Notes: generated from the sequence alone by a model not told the origin. 64,000 bases of DNA from Oxytricha trifallax (GCA_000711775.1 ARYC01002099.1:1-64000); one strand, 5' to 3'. Counted from the first letter of the stretch, positions 12,636 to 23,469 are shown. Numbers and translations are program-made.

Positions 12636-12800
12636 AAGAAGACCATACTAGTACTAAGAGGAAAGATACACTGCCACTAGAGGAAAGCGCCATTAGAATG
12701 CAGGCAATGCAACTTACTTTTGAGAATATTGTCATCAAAACTATCCCTACGGTCGGTAGATGTGAAAGTCACTTGGGTAAAATGGATGGGGTGTTATGGC
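12636..12800 (-). CDS. probable N-terminal part of YHYH gene
   Basis: In the frame shifted from the YHYH domain, TSCLPQHPIHFTQVTFTSTD and following residues read coherently up to the domain. Known YHYH proteins have a Ser/Thr-rich N-terminal region, so a one-base change near 12640-12700 would explain it. The frame is closed upstream by TGA near 12800. Confidence 0.4.
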
Positions 12801-12916
12801 AAACAAGATGTTCACTTATCTAGGCTCCTAGGACACTTTTCTGAGTCGGAGATTCCATCTCCCTGAGATTTTTCCTTCTGAATCGAGTGGTTCCCTTAGT
12901 TGGCCCCCTTGTATGA

Positions 12917-13408
12917 AAAAATAGGATTTTCGTTTGCAATACTGAAAACCAAAAATGCCTAAATAATCTATCTGCTGAATTCTAAGAAATCTTCAAGGGG
13001 TTCTATTGCAACTATCTGTCAGACATCATTGAATATCTAAAGAGGGTCTGTGGTAATGCTGGTCTTGCCGTCACAAAGAGTCGAGTAATAAGAAGGAAGA
13101 TAGAAGGCTGGAAATATAGATATACCGACATCTTAGACTGAGGTAATGTTAAACTCTTGGGACCATTTGTCTAGGAGAGAGAGGTGTGCCAGCTTTTTCC
13201 TTCACCATTGTAACCTAAGAGATAGACTATAAAGTAAGCTGAAGCGCCTGAAAGAACGTCCGATCCTTGGGAGAGAGTCATTCAGAACGTTGAGATTAAC
13301 TCTCTTTAATATGTTGGCGCAAGTGATGTCAATAGAATGAGATATTCTATAATTTCTAGAAAGCAAGATATTACAAACAGAGGTGGCATAAAGAAGAGTG
13401 CTTTTTGA
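12917..13408 (+). CDS. host protein, C-terminal region, one internal TGA
   Basis: A frame of 163 codons reads CLNNLSAEFQEIFKGFYCNY, continues through EGWKYRYTDILD, meets TGA at 13139-13141, and stays open and protein-like (GNVKLLGPFVQEREVCQLF, ERVIQNVEINSLQYV) to TGA at 13406-13408. Gln is often TAA/TAG. It diverges from the YHYH gene on the other strand. The internal TGA could be decay, a sequencing change, or read as an amino acid. No family recognised. The minus-strand frame at 13202-13426 is a shadow. Confidence 0.5.
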
Positions 13409-13424
13409 GTAGGGGAGAATATGC

Positions 13425-13920
13425 ATATATCAAGAGTCGAATTTAAATCTATATGTTATGTAATTGTAAAAACATGATTATTGAAATTAAAGCTTAAATT
13501 TTATTGTATTTTCCATTTCTCCTATTTTCCACATACTTTTATTATAAATTAATGCTATTATAATTTTTTATAGATTTAATGTATTTTGTGATTTTTCTTC
13601 AGATCTTTATTGCACATTTCTATTAATTTTACTATTTAAATATTTTTCAATTTTTCGATCTCACTATTTTATTAAATTATTTTAATAAATAATATTATTA
13701 TTTTTGAGCTTGAAAATTCAAGTTTTCTTCCCTCTTATATTATAATGACATCTTGTCAACATAATTAACATTTATTATATTTTTTATTGATGTTTTCTTT
13801 GTCTCTTATTTTTTTCCTAATTATTTGATCATAAGTAATTCTTTTTATGTAATTAAGTTAACTCTTTTATGGTGGGTGCAATCAAATAGATACACAGTAT
13901 CTAATATTTTTTATTCCTAT
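13425..13920. other. AT-rich DNA, no gene seen
   Basis: Very AT-rich spacer; nothing recognised. Confidence 0.45.
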
Positions 13921-13924
13921 TTAT

Positions 13925-14165
13925 GGAAGAGGCCCATTAATTAATAAGTTCAGATGTTATTGGTGATGATTGTTGCAAGCTAAAGTATAAGTATTTTGGT
14001 TGCATCTTTGATGCGAAAGGTAATTAAGCAATGTTTGAAAATAGTTTTAGCAAAATTTTTGCCAATTTATAACAAGATCCCATTGATAAAGTTGTCTATC
14101 TGCAAAACTTCTAAGGATAACTGTCAAGCTTTATTAAATTAACTAAAAATCCAAGAAAAGTATGA
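13925..14165 (+). CDS. host coding island A of a split gene
   Basis: Frame reads DVIGDDCCKLKYKYFGCIFD and on to QQDPIDKVVYLQNFQGQL, ending in TGA at 14163. Immediately after, a +1-type shift gives MICPRDLRYILKFERIKAVN to about 14245, so the coding signal continues in a second frame. Family unknown; neighbours suggest the same gene continues at 14345. Confidence 0.45.
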
Positions 14166-14344
14166 TCTGCCCTAGGGATTTAAGATATATTTTAAAGTTT
14201 GAGAGAATCAAGGCTGTTAACATTATTGGGAGCATTAGCTTAAAGGTGAGTTATATTTTACTGTTAATTAGGGAAACAATAATAATCTTACAGTTTTGAA
14301 TTTTATATATGAAACTGATAATTGAACTAGAGCATAATGATAAA

Positions 14345-14560
14345 AATTGGAGAAGCTCAACAGTGGTTATGCTTGATAATGCTGCATAGTCATCGTAATA
14401 ATGTTTTGTGAGAGAAAATTTTGAAATTCAAAATTCTAGTTTCATTCTTAATGCCTTATTAATTCGACCTGGTGCATGGAGAAAGCTCTTTGTATATATT
14501 AAGAAAGATTTTAGACCAATTTTTTGGTTTAATAAAGCAGTCAAGGTAATTTATATCATT
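14345..14560 (+). CDS. host coding island B of a split gene
   Basis: Reads NWRSSTVVMLDNAAQSSQQC and then LIRPGAWRKLFVYIKKDF and FRPIFWFNKAVK, with three Trp codons, all TGG. A GT...AG pair (14546-14588) could be an intron but is unproven. I considered a DDE transposase because of VVMLDNAA but the rest does not fit. Followed at 14780 by a foldback element. Confidence 0.45.
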
Positions 14561-14779
14561 TCCTTATTTTTGATTTTCAATTTATAGTGTTCAGTTTATG
14601 AAATATCTTGCAACCTACTATACTTCTTTTAACTACTCGTGGATCAAAGGTTCTTTTAAATCAGCATTGATTTGTGTTTTAAATTTTTTATACCTCTCCA
14701 ATAATTTGAATTGTTGCTTAATTATTTACTTTGTAATGAAACATTAAATTTTTTATTCTTTTCACGTAATAAATTATTA

Positions 14780-15738
14780 AGCGAGTATAATTAAAATGTG
14801 GAGACTGTTAAAAATAAATAAAAAAAGAGATCAAATAAAATTATGTTCATATCAATATACATGTGTTAAGATAAAACAGTCACTAATTTGAATTATGTTT
14901 GAGTAGATGCTTATTTAACTTTAATTAATTAATCAACTATCTAAAAATGGAATTTTTGTTTTTTTCAACTTTCTGTTTTATTTCTATTTTAGGGCAGTGA
15001 TCAAGTTGATGCTGTAGCTGATATTTTAGTTTTCATAAATTTTTCATAGATATCTTCAGGGCATCTTCAGGATATCTTCCTCAAAAATAAAAAGTGTGGA
15101 GACTGTGGAGAATGTGGAGTTTAGCATCACCAATAACAGTAGAAATAGCATCAATATCACTAATAATCTCAAAATCAAGCATTATTAGGAGTCTGGTTGA
15201 AATTCTAGAGAATTTCAAAATTTTACATCACTAATTTTTTCATTGTTTTCAACAAAATCATCTTCAATATTAGGTTTCACATATTTGAATTCAAGAAAAA
15301 CAAGATGTTTTAGAAAAAATTCCAGACTCCTAATAATGCTTGATTTTGAGATTATTAGTGATATTGATGCTATTTCTACTGTTATTGGTGATGCTAAACT
15401 CCACATTCTCCACAGTCTCCACACTTTTTATTTTTGAGGAAGATATCCTGAAGATGCCCTGAAGATATCTATGAAAAATTTATGAAAACTAAAATATCAG
15501 CTACAGCATCAACTTGATCACTGCCCTAAAATAGAAATAAAACAGAAAGTTGAAAAAAACAAAAATTCCATTTTTAGATAGTTGATTAATTAATTAAAGT
15601 TAAATAAGCATCTACTCAAACATAATTCAAATTAGTGACTGTTTGATCTTAACACATGTATTTTGATATGAAAATAATTTTATTTGATCTCTTTTTTTAT
15701 TTATTTTTAACAGTCTCCACATTTTAATTATACTCGCT
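14780..15738. mobile_element. foldback element, ~415-bp inverted arms, TA flanks
   Basis: Near-perfect inverted arms: agcgagtataattaaaatg at 14780 matches the reverse complement ending ctcgct at 15738. Arms run to about 15195 and from about 15320, leaving a ~125-bp loop. TA at 14778-14779 and 15739-15740 fits a TA target duplication, as made by Tc1/mariner-type transposases. The element has no convincing ORF, so it is probably nonautonomous. High arm identity suggests recent insertion or gene conversion between arms. Confidence 0.85.
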
Positions 15739-15744
15739 TAATAT

Positions 15745-16345
15745 TAAATTCTATATATTTTCAGCTTACTATTATTTACAAAATTTCTTAAATTTCTCTT
15801 TTTTAATTAGCTTTTTGGGAAATTATATTCTGAATTTTTATCATTTAAAATATAAATTGGTGTGTAGCTATGATTTCTTTAACATAGCTCTCGCTATATA
15901 AAGTAACTTAATTTAAAGTCATTTAGTATTTATACTGAAAATCACTATGAGAAATCATACAAGATGATTATTGTAAGTCACTTAAATAATAAGATAAGCA
16001 AATTGAGCTATTTTTAAAATAGAAAGCATGATTTAAAAGGTAAGAGCTTCATGTTAAAATATTATTTTGAAATTAATCAAGATCTCAAATTATGAAACTT
16101 AGCAATAATTAATTGATTGAGCTACATCAACTATATAAATAAGAATAAAACTTAGCTATCCAAGTTTTACTTGATTAATTAATTAAAGGAAAGTGCTGCT
16201 TTTCTTTTTATTATTATATCTTTGAAATCGCTCATATATTATATTTGACATTAATTTATAATAAAAAAAAGAAAATATGTTGATTAAATTAATATTTATC
16301 TCATTCTAGAATTTTAAGAGCAGCCTATTTATTGTTATTTATTAC
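15745..16345. other. AT-rich DNA, no gene seen
   Basis: Spacer between two mobile elements; no supported feature. Confidence 0.45.
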
Positions 16346-16350
16346 TCATT

Positions 16351-17439
16351 ATTGTAAAAGTATAATTGAATTGGGAAAAATGCAAAAATAAAATGTAAAT
16401 TTAAATATATATTACTATAACAGCCACTAATTACTTACACTTCTAATCGTAATTTGATTTAGTGTAAATTTAATTTTAAACTGACTGTACAGTTATACAT
16501 TGTACAGTTTTGATTTTTTAAAGTTTAAAATATTAGGGCGTAACAATTAATTGTACAAATTATACATTGTACATTGTACAGTTCTTATTTTTTTAGTTTT
16601 TTTATTGTACAATTTGTGCAGTAGATTAGCTTATTATTAATTTATTATTTATAATTAAAAGTTAATGGAAACGGTGACTATATTCTCTGCGGCGCTAAGT
16701 TTATTATCAAACAACGACACCTCTGTATATTACTCATCATTCGTTCAATCAATCACTCAAGGTCTTGCTGAATGGCGACTTACCATCAAATGCTGTGAAT
16801 ATAACTGTCGCCCAATACTGTGGTATGAAAGATAAAATCGATGATCTTGACGGCGAGAAAAATACACAGACTGGTGCTAACTAAGAGAACTGCTATCAAT
16901 AGGCTTCAGTCCATAGCACTGGCTTCAATTCCTCCATTTACATGTTCCACCACTCTTCACAAGCTAGATTCGTTCATACCCAGCAAATTCATAATGTTGA
17001 TAGTGATAAAAATGAAGATATCCTGCATGCTGTAGTTGTCTATCTTGACAGGGGCACTGCCGACATCTATATCAATGTCTTGCTGGAGGATTCTCACTTT
17101 TACACAACTCACAACGTTCTTCATCGTGAAGACTAATACCTTCCTTGAAATTTCATAATAAGCTAATCTACTGCACAAATTGTACAATAAAAAAACTAAA
17201 AAAATAAGAACTGTACAATGTACAATGTATAATTTGTACAATTAATTGTTACGCCATAATATTTTAAACTTTAAAAAATCAAAACTGTACAATGTATAAC
17301 TGTACAATAAGTTTAAAATTAAATCTACACTAAATCAAATTACGATTAGAAGTGTAAGTAATTAGTGGCTGTTAGTAATATATATTTAAATTTACATTTT
17401 ATTTTTGCATTTTTCCCAATTCAATTATACTTTAACAAT
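16351..17439. mobile_element. long-TIR element (~1.1 kb), fossil
   Basis: Inverted repeats of ~286 bp (16351-16637 and 17155-17439) begin attgtaaaagtataattg and contain repeated tacattgtaca words. The same words occur in the TIRs of the Rep-like element at 37170-39683, so the two look related. The ~520-bp core is GC-richer and has coding signal on the plus strand (about 16665-17138) in more than one frame, with no family recognised. It looks broken, with at least one break. A 415-bp MITE sits exactly at its right end. Confidence 0.75.
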
Positions 17440-17440
17440 A

Positions 17441-17855
17441 TTGTAGGAATACATTCGAATTTGGGAAATGAATTATAATTAAATTAATAATAATTGCAAA
17501 TATTGGCAGTTAAAGTTGTCCATTTTAAACGATCTTGTGCTCATTCGATAGAGAATTCAAAATTAGCTAGACTTTACTTCTGGCGGTACTATTTTAACTC
17601 ATCCCTGGAACGAGATAAATCGATTTTAATGTGAGGGAATAATTTAATGAATTTAGAGGTGTTTAATTAAAGTTAAGTTATCTCGCTCCAGGGATGAGAT
17701 AAAATAGTTCCGCCAATAATAAAGTCCATCTAATTTTGAATTCTTTATCAAATGAGCACAAGATCGTTTAAATTGGACAACTTTAACTGCCAATATTTTC
17801 AATTATTATTAATTTAATTATAATTCATTTCCCAAATTCGAATGTATTCCTACAA
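17441..17855. mobile_element. 415-bp foldback MITE, copy 1
   Basis: Starts ttgtaggaatacattcgaat and ends with its reverse complement; TA on both sides (17439-17440, 17856-17857). Arms ~170 bp surround a short centre. Two further copies (38557-38971, 48666-49080) are also exactly 415 bp and very similar. No ORF; a TA target site suggests movement by a Tc1/mariner-type transposase in trans. Confidence 0.93.
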
Positions 17856-17859
17856 TATT

Positions 17860-18000
17860 CAAAACCCCAAAACCCTTTCAGTAGTTTGATTGAGTTTTTG
17901 ATTGATAAAAGTAGACTATTAGTGCATAGTTTATTAGAGTTTTAATAGGGTTTATGTAGGGGTTTAATGTTTAAATATTAGTAATGAAGTGAGTATATGC
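17860..18000. repeat. TBE left terminal inverted repeat
   Basis: Telomere repeats, then ~120 bp including gtttatgtaggggtttaatg, matched by the inverse at 21850-21978. The first transposase ATG candidates fall at its inner edge. Confidence 0.9.
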
Positions 18001-19040
18001 GAGGTTTGGGGTCTGTTTATGACTGTGAGTATATAGATTTATTGTTTAAGTTGAGTTATGGATGTGATGAATATAGTGAATCTCTCAAGCTTGTTCTTAA
18101 TTATACGTCTATAGCAAGGCTGCTCCATAAATCATCTGCTACTGTTAGGTCTCACTGTCTTAGCATTGAATTTAAAGAGATACCATATTAATTCTAAGCC
18201 TAAGAGACCTTTAAAATTCTAATTGCATCATGTAGACTTTCTTATTAATGATAAGACTCTTAAATACTGAGGTCATTTCTCTCTAGCATAGAGGGCTGTG
18301 ATGATTCATCGCCAATTTCCTGAGCTTCACATATCTGCTTAATCGATTGCTAACATATATAAAAAGAATGGAATATCTTACAAGACAGTCAATCGCATAA
18401 GAGAGTGATTGACTTTAATGTTCCATTTTATAAGACTAATTTAAATTATATATTAGATTAAATGCAGAGGTCTTAAGATCATAATATAAAGTTCATACAC
18501 GCTGATGAAGCTGTATTCACCTTTAATACCTTCATAAAAAGGTCCTGGGACAAGAGGTATAGTAATATAGAAGTTTATGACTAAAAGTTAAGGTGTAAAC
18601 TCATGCTATTCTTGGTGGAATAAGTGAAGATAGTGGCCTCGAGACTTATGTTATTCACCCTCGTTCTATAAATACTGACTAATATATTAAGTTCTTGCAA
18701 TAACTCAGAGATAAGTACGCTGACTAAGAGATTATTCTATTCATTGATAACTTGTCAGTTCATAATACTAAAGACTCAAGGAAGGAATATGAAAGGCTAA
18801 ATATAACACCTGTATTTAATGTTCCTTACAGCCCTTAGTTCAATGGAATTGAATTATATTGGGGGTTATTGAAAGGTCATTATAAGAAATTGCTGCTCTA
18901 CCATCTTATGCATGATTTAAAGATAGATACAGTCGATTTTATTAAGAGTGCTGCTAAAAGAGTCAGTGATGAGAAAGCTAAAGTGTAAGTAAGAGAAGGA
19001 AGATTTTTGTTTATAAATAAGCATTAGATTTAAACGAATA
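17997..19040 (+). CDS. TBE transposase (42-kDa type, D,D,E)
   Basis: Start ATG 17997. The N-terminal part (CEYIDLLFKLSYGCDEYSES, then SIARLLHKSSATVRSHCLS) is an HTH-like region. Catalytic blocks follow: HADEAVF (first Asp), LFIDNLSVHN (second Asp), and VPYSPQFNGIELYW (Glu), i.e. the IS630/Tc1/TBE superfamily. It should cut and paste TBE ends and, in Oxytricha, such transposases act in germline DNA elimination. The copy has several frame changes (near 18185, 18400 and 18590) and a TGA at 18268-18270 (LKY-stop-GHF) that recurs in two other copies. No TGA closes the frame before the convergent gene, so the end is approximate. Confidence 0.9.
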
Positions 19041-19047
19041 AATAAGT

Positions 19048-19838
19048 TCACATATTAAATTTGCCCGTAAAGGGATTTGGCTTCTCTTTCTTTTCTTCCT
19101 ATTAAGGCTTACTTGGGCCAATGTTTCTTCTCTTAGTGCCAGCCCCTGCATCTATGTTTATCTCATCTGGCTTTTATAAATCTTTGAAGAGTTTCTTATT
19201 CAATTCATGCTTTACTTGAGACTTTCTCTCTCTGTTTAATTTGCTGCGCTCTTTCATCAAGTATATAGCAGTACCAGGTTTTTCTATAAAGTTAGAAGAC
19301 TAAGCTTACTTGAGATGAAAGGATGCTTTTGCAGTTCCTACAGCCAGGTGTCACTTATTTTAATACCTTGCTTCTCTTTTTCTTCAGGAGAAATGATGTA
19401 GCTTTTCTTGTGAGCTTCTTAAATTACTTCATTTAAATACTCATGTTTCAGAATTGCAAGAACACCAAAGAAGAAGTTTCTCTCTGGCAACTTATTAGAG
19501 AGCTGTAACTTTGATGGAAGGTAGAGAGCAACATCTGAATCACTCATAGCTTCATCGTAGAGATTTGTTACTGATATTTCAGGGGAGTTAGGAATTTCAA
19601 TCATCCTAATTTCATTAGACTTAAAAGCTTTTTTGTCTTCACTTAGAAAGGCTTTTAAGAATGAGATTTTAGTTCCTTCCTGGGTTGGCAAGAACAATCC
19701 AACTATTGTTAATCTATAAGTATTATTTAAAAGTTTACCTAGCTAAACCAAGTACCTATAGAGGTCCTCTTTACTTCGAAATTTTCCTATTTAATCTTGA
19801 TATTAAATTCTCTTCATTGCATCATTCATAGACTTCAT
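19048..19838 (-). CDS. TBE 22-kDa-type ORF
   Basis: About 263 codons from ATG 19838 (MKSMNDAMKRIQYQ) to TGA 19048. Visible blocks: EDLYRYLVQLGKLLNNTYRL, EIPNSPEISVTNLYDEAM, NKLPERNFFFGVLAILKHE, DTWLQELQKHPF, and a basic C-terminus (GTKRRNIGPSKP). One frame change lies near 19270-19290. The function of this TBE protein is not established. It converges on the transposase gene and diverges from the kinase gene. A homologue with the same blocks is present on the plus strand at 47340-48030. Confidence 0.85.
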
Positions 19839-20004
19839 CTTGCATCCTCTTTCTAGAAATGTTAATGAAATTAAAATTATGGATATCCAAACTAAGTTTA
19901 TTAAACTCTTACTACTAAATAGGGATGACCTAATGGAGGTCAACCTTGAAAAGATATGAGGAGAAGCATTGAAAAACTTGCTCCAATTTTTATCAAACTT
20001 TCTC

Positions 20005-20215
20005 CATTAAATTGCTCCTAATATGTTTAATTATTTTAGGAGGTCCTCCAAATTAAGTTCGAACTTTATAAGGAGTTAAATTTTAAGGTTAAAACTTAAT
20101 TAGGAGCAGATTAAATTTAAAAATGCTTAATAATTTTACCTCCAAATTAAATACAAACTTGATTTGGAGGACCTCCTAGAGAAACAAAACTTCATTAGGA
20201 GTATTTTAATTTACT
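20005..20215. repeat. TBE intergenic palindrome cluster
   Basis: Inverted repeats of ~25 bp, aggaggtcctccaaattaag at 20037 and its inverse ending 20179, frame an A/T-rich core with direct repeats of ttaaggttaaaacttaat type. It lies between the divergent 22-kDa and zinc-finger/kinase genes, so it may hold their shared promoter. A diverged copy survives at about 25600-25850, and a differently sequenced but similarly built cluster is at about 46950-47170. Confidence 0.65.
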
Positions 20216-20381
20216 AAAACGAATAATTCTCATAAAATATGTCAACTTACAGTCTTCTATGGTTATTTAATTTCCTTACCTCTCAGCCCAGAATCTACCA
20301 GAGTGACTTATACTTGAATATTATAGTTTATCAAGGTATATTTTTTATCATTATTATAATAAAATATATCAGCAAACTAAA

Positions 20382-21860
20382 ATGAGCGCTAACCTTTTTG
20401 ATAAGAGCGGCATTGCTTGGGTAAATTTAATAAAAATTATCATTCCAACAACCAAGAAAAGTAGAGACCAGAGACGCTTGTACTCAGGGGGAGCCTACTT
20501 ATGACAACTTTGACCAGTCTAGCTTTGAGATTTAAATATAAGTTAAGTAGGAGGTTATCAAAGAAGCTATGCAAATTGAGGAAGAGTTTAAACAATCTTC
20601 CATAGAGCATTAATAAATACCAGCCAAAGTTGACTATTAATGCAAGAATGCAATAAAGTTTTCCCTTACAAGTCAACTTCTAAGAGACACTTGAGAGATA
20701 TACACAACGATATGCCAAGGTTATATCTCAAGCAATAAAGAAAGATGGGAAATATGTCTGTGAGTTCTGTGAGAAGCCATATTCTCATACTAGAGACCTC
20801 AAAGGGCACTTAAACAAAAAGCACAATTAAAGTTTTGTCTTTATTCATGACCTACAGGGAATAGATTTCTCTAAAAGAGAATTTCAAGAAATCCAGTGGA
20901 GTCTCTTAGAGTTGAAGTCTAGAAGTAAGTAAAAATGAAGAAAGCCGTCAAGAACTTTCCAGTCACTGAGATCAATAAAATCATGGTTAAAATAGAGGCA
21001 ATAAAGATTCCCATATTAAAAATTATATATTGACTTAGATTCTTGCCTAGAAAGCTACCTCACTCTTGAAGAAAAAATAGAGAAGAGAGTCATAACTGAT
21101 GACTAATATGCTTACAAGATATAATCTTTCAATTACTGCCTTGCTGATGACAAGTTCCAAATGGAATTTGCTAATGAGTATTATGCTCTTTAAAAGGCAA
21201 AGTTAAATGAGTGCAGGCATATCATGTAGCTTGATGCTATTTTACTTGGTAAAGATCATGTAGCCTTCATGCATCCTTTACTTGAAATGACTTACAGAGA
21301 ATTCTTATCTGACAATAGATGTCAAAGATAAATTAGCTAAATAGTATAGCAGATAGTTGAGGGGATTGAAGAGCTTCACAAGCTAGGTTATGCTCATAGA
21401 GACTTAAAGCCAGAGAACATCATGATGAACTTTCAGCCTCTTAGAGTTTATATTATTGACTTCAACAAAGCTCAAAGAGTGCAAGTCTCTGCATAAGGAA
21501 ATGTATACAGCACTCCTGGATATTTTCCAGAGAGAGAGGATTGGAGAGATGGAGATACTTAATGGGATATCTGGGCTCTAGCAGTAATAATAATAGAGAG
21601 CTACATGCCAAGAAACGATTATTTTAGCTGCAGGGGTGAGAGGAGATTCTAAGCAGAGAATCAAACAATATCTCGATAAAAATAAAATAAATGGAGGTCT
21701 CAGAGAACTTCCATACTCAACTATTATCAAGCCAAGCTAAGAGAATTAACAAACAATAGAAACAATCAAACATCAACTTAGAAAGATAAAATTCAGAGAA
21801 CTGCCACAGGACTCTAAGCGTATGTTTGTGTAAGTATTTTAAAAACTCGCTTGTTATACT
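20382..21860 (+). CDS. TBE zinc-finger plus kinase-like protein (57-kDa type)
   Basis: ATG 20382. Two C2H2-like fingers: a first with KVFPYKSTSKRHLRDIHN and a second, VCEFCEKPYSHTRDLKGHLN ending KKH. Then a protein-kinase fold: ELHKLGYAHRDLKPEN (catalytic loop, HRD intact), YIIDFNKAQ (DFN in place of the usual DFG), GNVYSTPGYFPERED (activation-segment APE-like), WDIWALAVII (helix F). No clear Gly-loop or VAIK Lys is seen upstream, and the DFG Gly change may weaken activity. At least three frame changes. Role in TBE biology is unknown; fingers suggest DNA binding. Confidence 0.88.
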
Positions 21861-21978
21861 CACTTAAAATACTAATATTTAAACATTAAACCCTTACATA
21901 AACCCTATTAAAACCCTAATAATATGCACTTATAGTCTACTTTTATCAATCATAAACTCAATCAAACTACTGAAAGGG
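21850..21978. repeat. TBE right terminal inverted repeat, tip lost
   Basis: Inverse of the left TIR from tatactcac to ctactgaaaggg. The expected telomere repeats (ggttttggggttttg) are absent and unrelated sequence follows, so the outermost ~15 bp have been deleted. Confidence 0.85.
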
Positions 21979-22107
21979 AGGCTCCTTTAGATAATTTACA
22001 AAATTCTTTAAAATTAATTTCTTTTAATAATTTCTCATAACAAATTATGCGACTTCACTCCATTAATGAACTTATTATTATTATAAATTGCTGAAATTAG
22101 TTTTTTA

Positions 22108-22262
22108 TTTCAATCAAAAGATTCATATGCTCTCTCAAATCATAAAATTTGGAAGGTATCATTAAACATGGTTGCCAAAATAGAAATAGCTCATCATTAT
22201 AAAAATGAAAGAAAATTAGTTGTCCCAAAGAGCTGGATCAGAGTGTTAAATCGATTTGTATA
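22108..22262 (+). CDS. host coding island
   Basis: Reads SKDSYALSNHKIWKVSLNMV followed by AHHYKNERKLVVPKSWIRVL, strongly protein-like, with TGG Trp codons and no TGA. It ends at RFV before gtataagtttac, possibly an intron or segment edge. It lies just outside the truncated TBE end. Family unknown. Confidence 0.5.
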
Positions 22263-22751
22263 AGTTTACTTATCATGAATTATTAATTAATATAAATATT
22301 ATTTCAGTATATATTAATAGAATATATATCAAATATTTAAAATATAATAAAGTCTTGGAATATTCTGAAAAATTAAAAGAAAAATTAGTCAAGTTTTGTA
22401 AATATTATAATTAAATTTTTGAAATTAATATTTTTAAGGATTGCTAGTTATTATTATTAATTGATGTCATATAAGATTTGGTATACAATTTATAAATGTA
22501 TATGATTATTTTAACTTAACTCAAGAGCTTTTATTGGATGCCTTATATTTATGTGATTATTTAATTTGATAATAATGAAGGTATTCAGATAAATTTTTTA
22601 GAGAAAATAAGCGTTTGAATACTTTGATTCACTAAAAGATTTATTTGATAAGCTTTAGCCAGAGTATTAATCTTTTTTAAAATAGCAATATTATATATAT
22701 TGAACGGCATTTTATTTAATTGATACACTAATCTTAGCTTGACTATGAGTT

Positions 22752-22912
22752 TATGGATTCTTTGTGCCAAAGACACAGAGATAGAATGATATATGTTTTA
22801 AACAGCAATTGAAAGTAATATTTCTGATTTGAGGGAAGTGATTGGTAGAATAATTCATGTGAAGTAGAAGATCCAGAGGATTTACAAATTGATGTTTTAA
22901 AGTTACTGGTAA
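22752..22912 (+). CDS. host coding island, acidic
   Basis: Reads DSLCQRHRDRMIYVLNSN, then, past two TGA codons, FEGSDWQNNSCEVEDPEDLQ and IDVLKLLV. The second half is strongly acidic and coding-like. The opposite-strand frame at 22751-22981 is a shadow. Family unknown. Confidence 0.4.
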
Positions 22913-22919
22913 CTTAAAT

Positions 22920-23450
22920 TTTATTTTTAATAGTATTAATAGTATAATGAATATTTTTTCCAATAACAAAATTTTATCCAAATTACAGGGAAATACATTA
23001 AATTTATCATAATAAGACTTTGATTAATCATTTTTAATGTTCTGGATCTAGAATCATTGAGTAAAATGATCAAAATTTAAAATTTAATTAATTTTCAAGT
23101 ACAAATTGTTAACAAAAAAAGTAGAGCATAATAATTAAAAAAATATACAATAAAATTAAAAAATAATAATATAATTTAACTGGTTAGGAGATTCATATTT
23201 TGATTCCAAATTTAATAATTTAACCAATTTAAAAATTGGTTCAGAAAATATAGGTATATACGTCAGAACTAAGCAAACAAATACTCTATCATGATTGGAT
23301 AGAAATATTCAGAAGTATATAGGCTAAGACGAGAATAATGAAAGACCTTAATAATAAAAATGAATTAAAATAGTGTGGATAAATAATAAAAAGAAGAAAT
23401 TTAATTAAAAGCAATACATTGGGCAAGTAAAAGAAGGTTGAGGAACTTTA
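22920..23450. other. AT-rich DNA, no gene seen
   Basis: AT-rich, purine-rich in its right part; no supported feature. Confidence 0.4.
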
Positions 23451-23469
23451 TTTGATTAATGTAAAAAGA

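Larger units (their letters stand above)
17860..21978 (+). mobile_element. TBE transposon (hypotrich telomere-bearing element)
   Basis: The left tip caaaaccccaaaaccc is two C4A4 telomere repeats, followed by ttcagtagtttgattgag. The right side carries the inverted copy (ctcaatcaaactactgaaag) but stops at 21978 without its telomere repeats. Inside are the three genes known for Oxytricha TBEs in the order transposase (+), 22-kDa-type ORF (-), zinc-finger/kinase ORF (+). Each has one or more frame changes, so this copy is probably inactive. It lies against the right end of the 415-bp MITE, with att preceding the tip, compatible with the 3-bp target duplication known for TBEs. Confidence 0.93.

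Noticed and set aside
14246-14293. Possible 48-bp intron (gtgagt...ttacag)
   Set aside because: Removing it places a TGA at once in the upstream frame; not supported.
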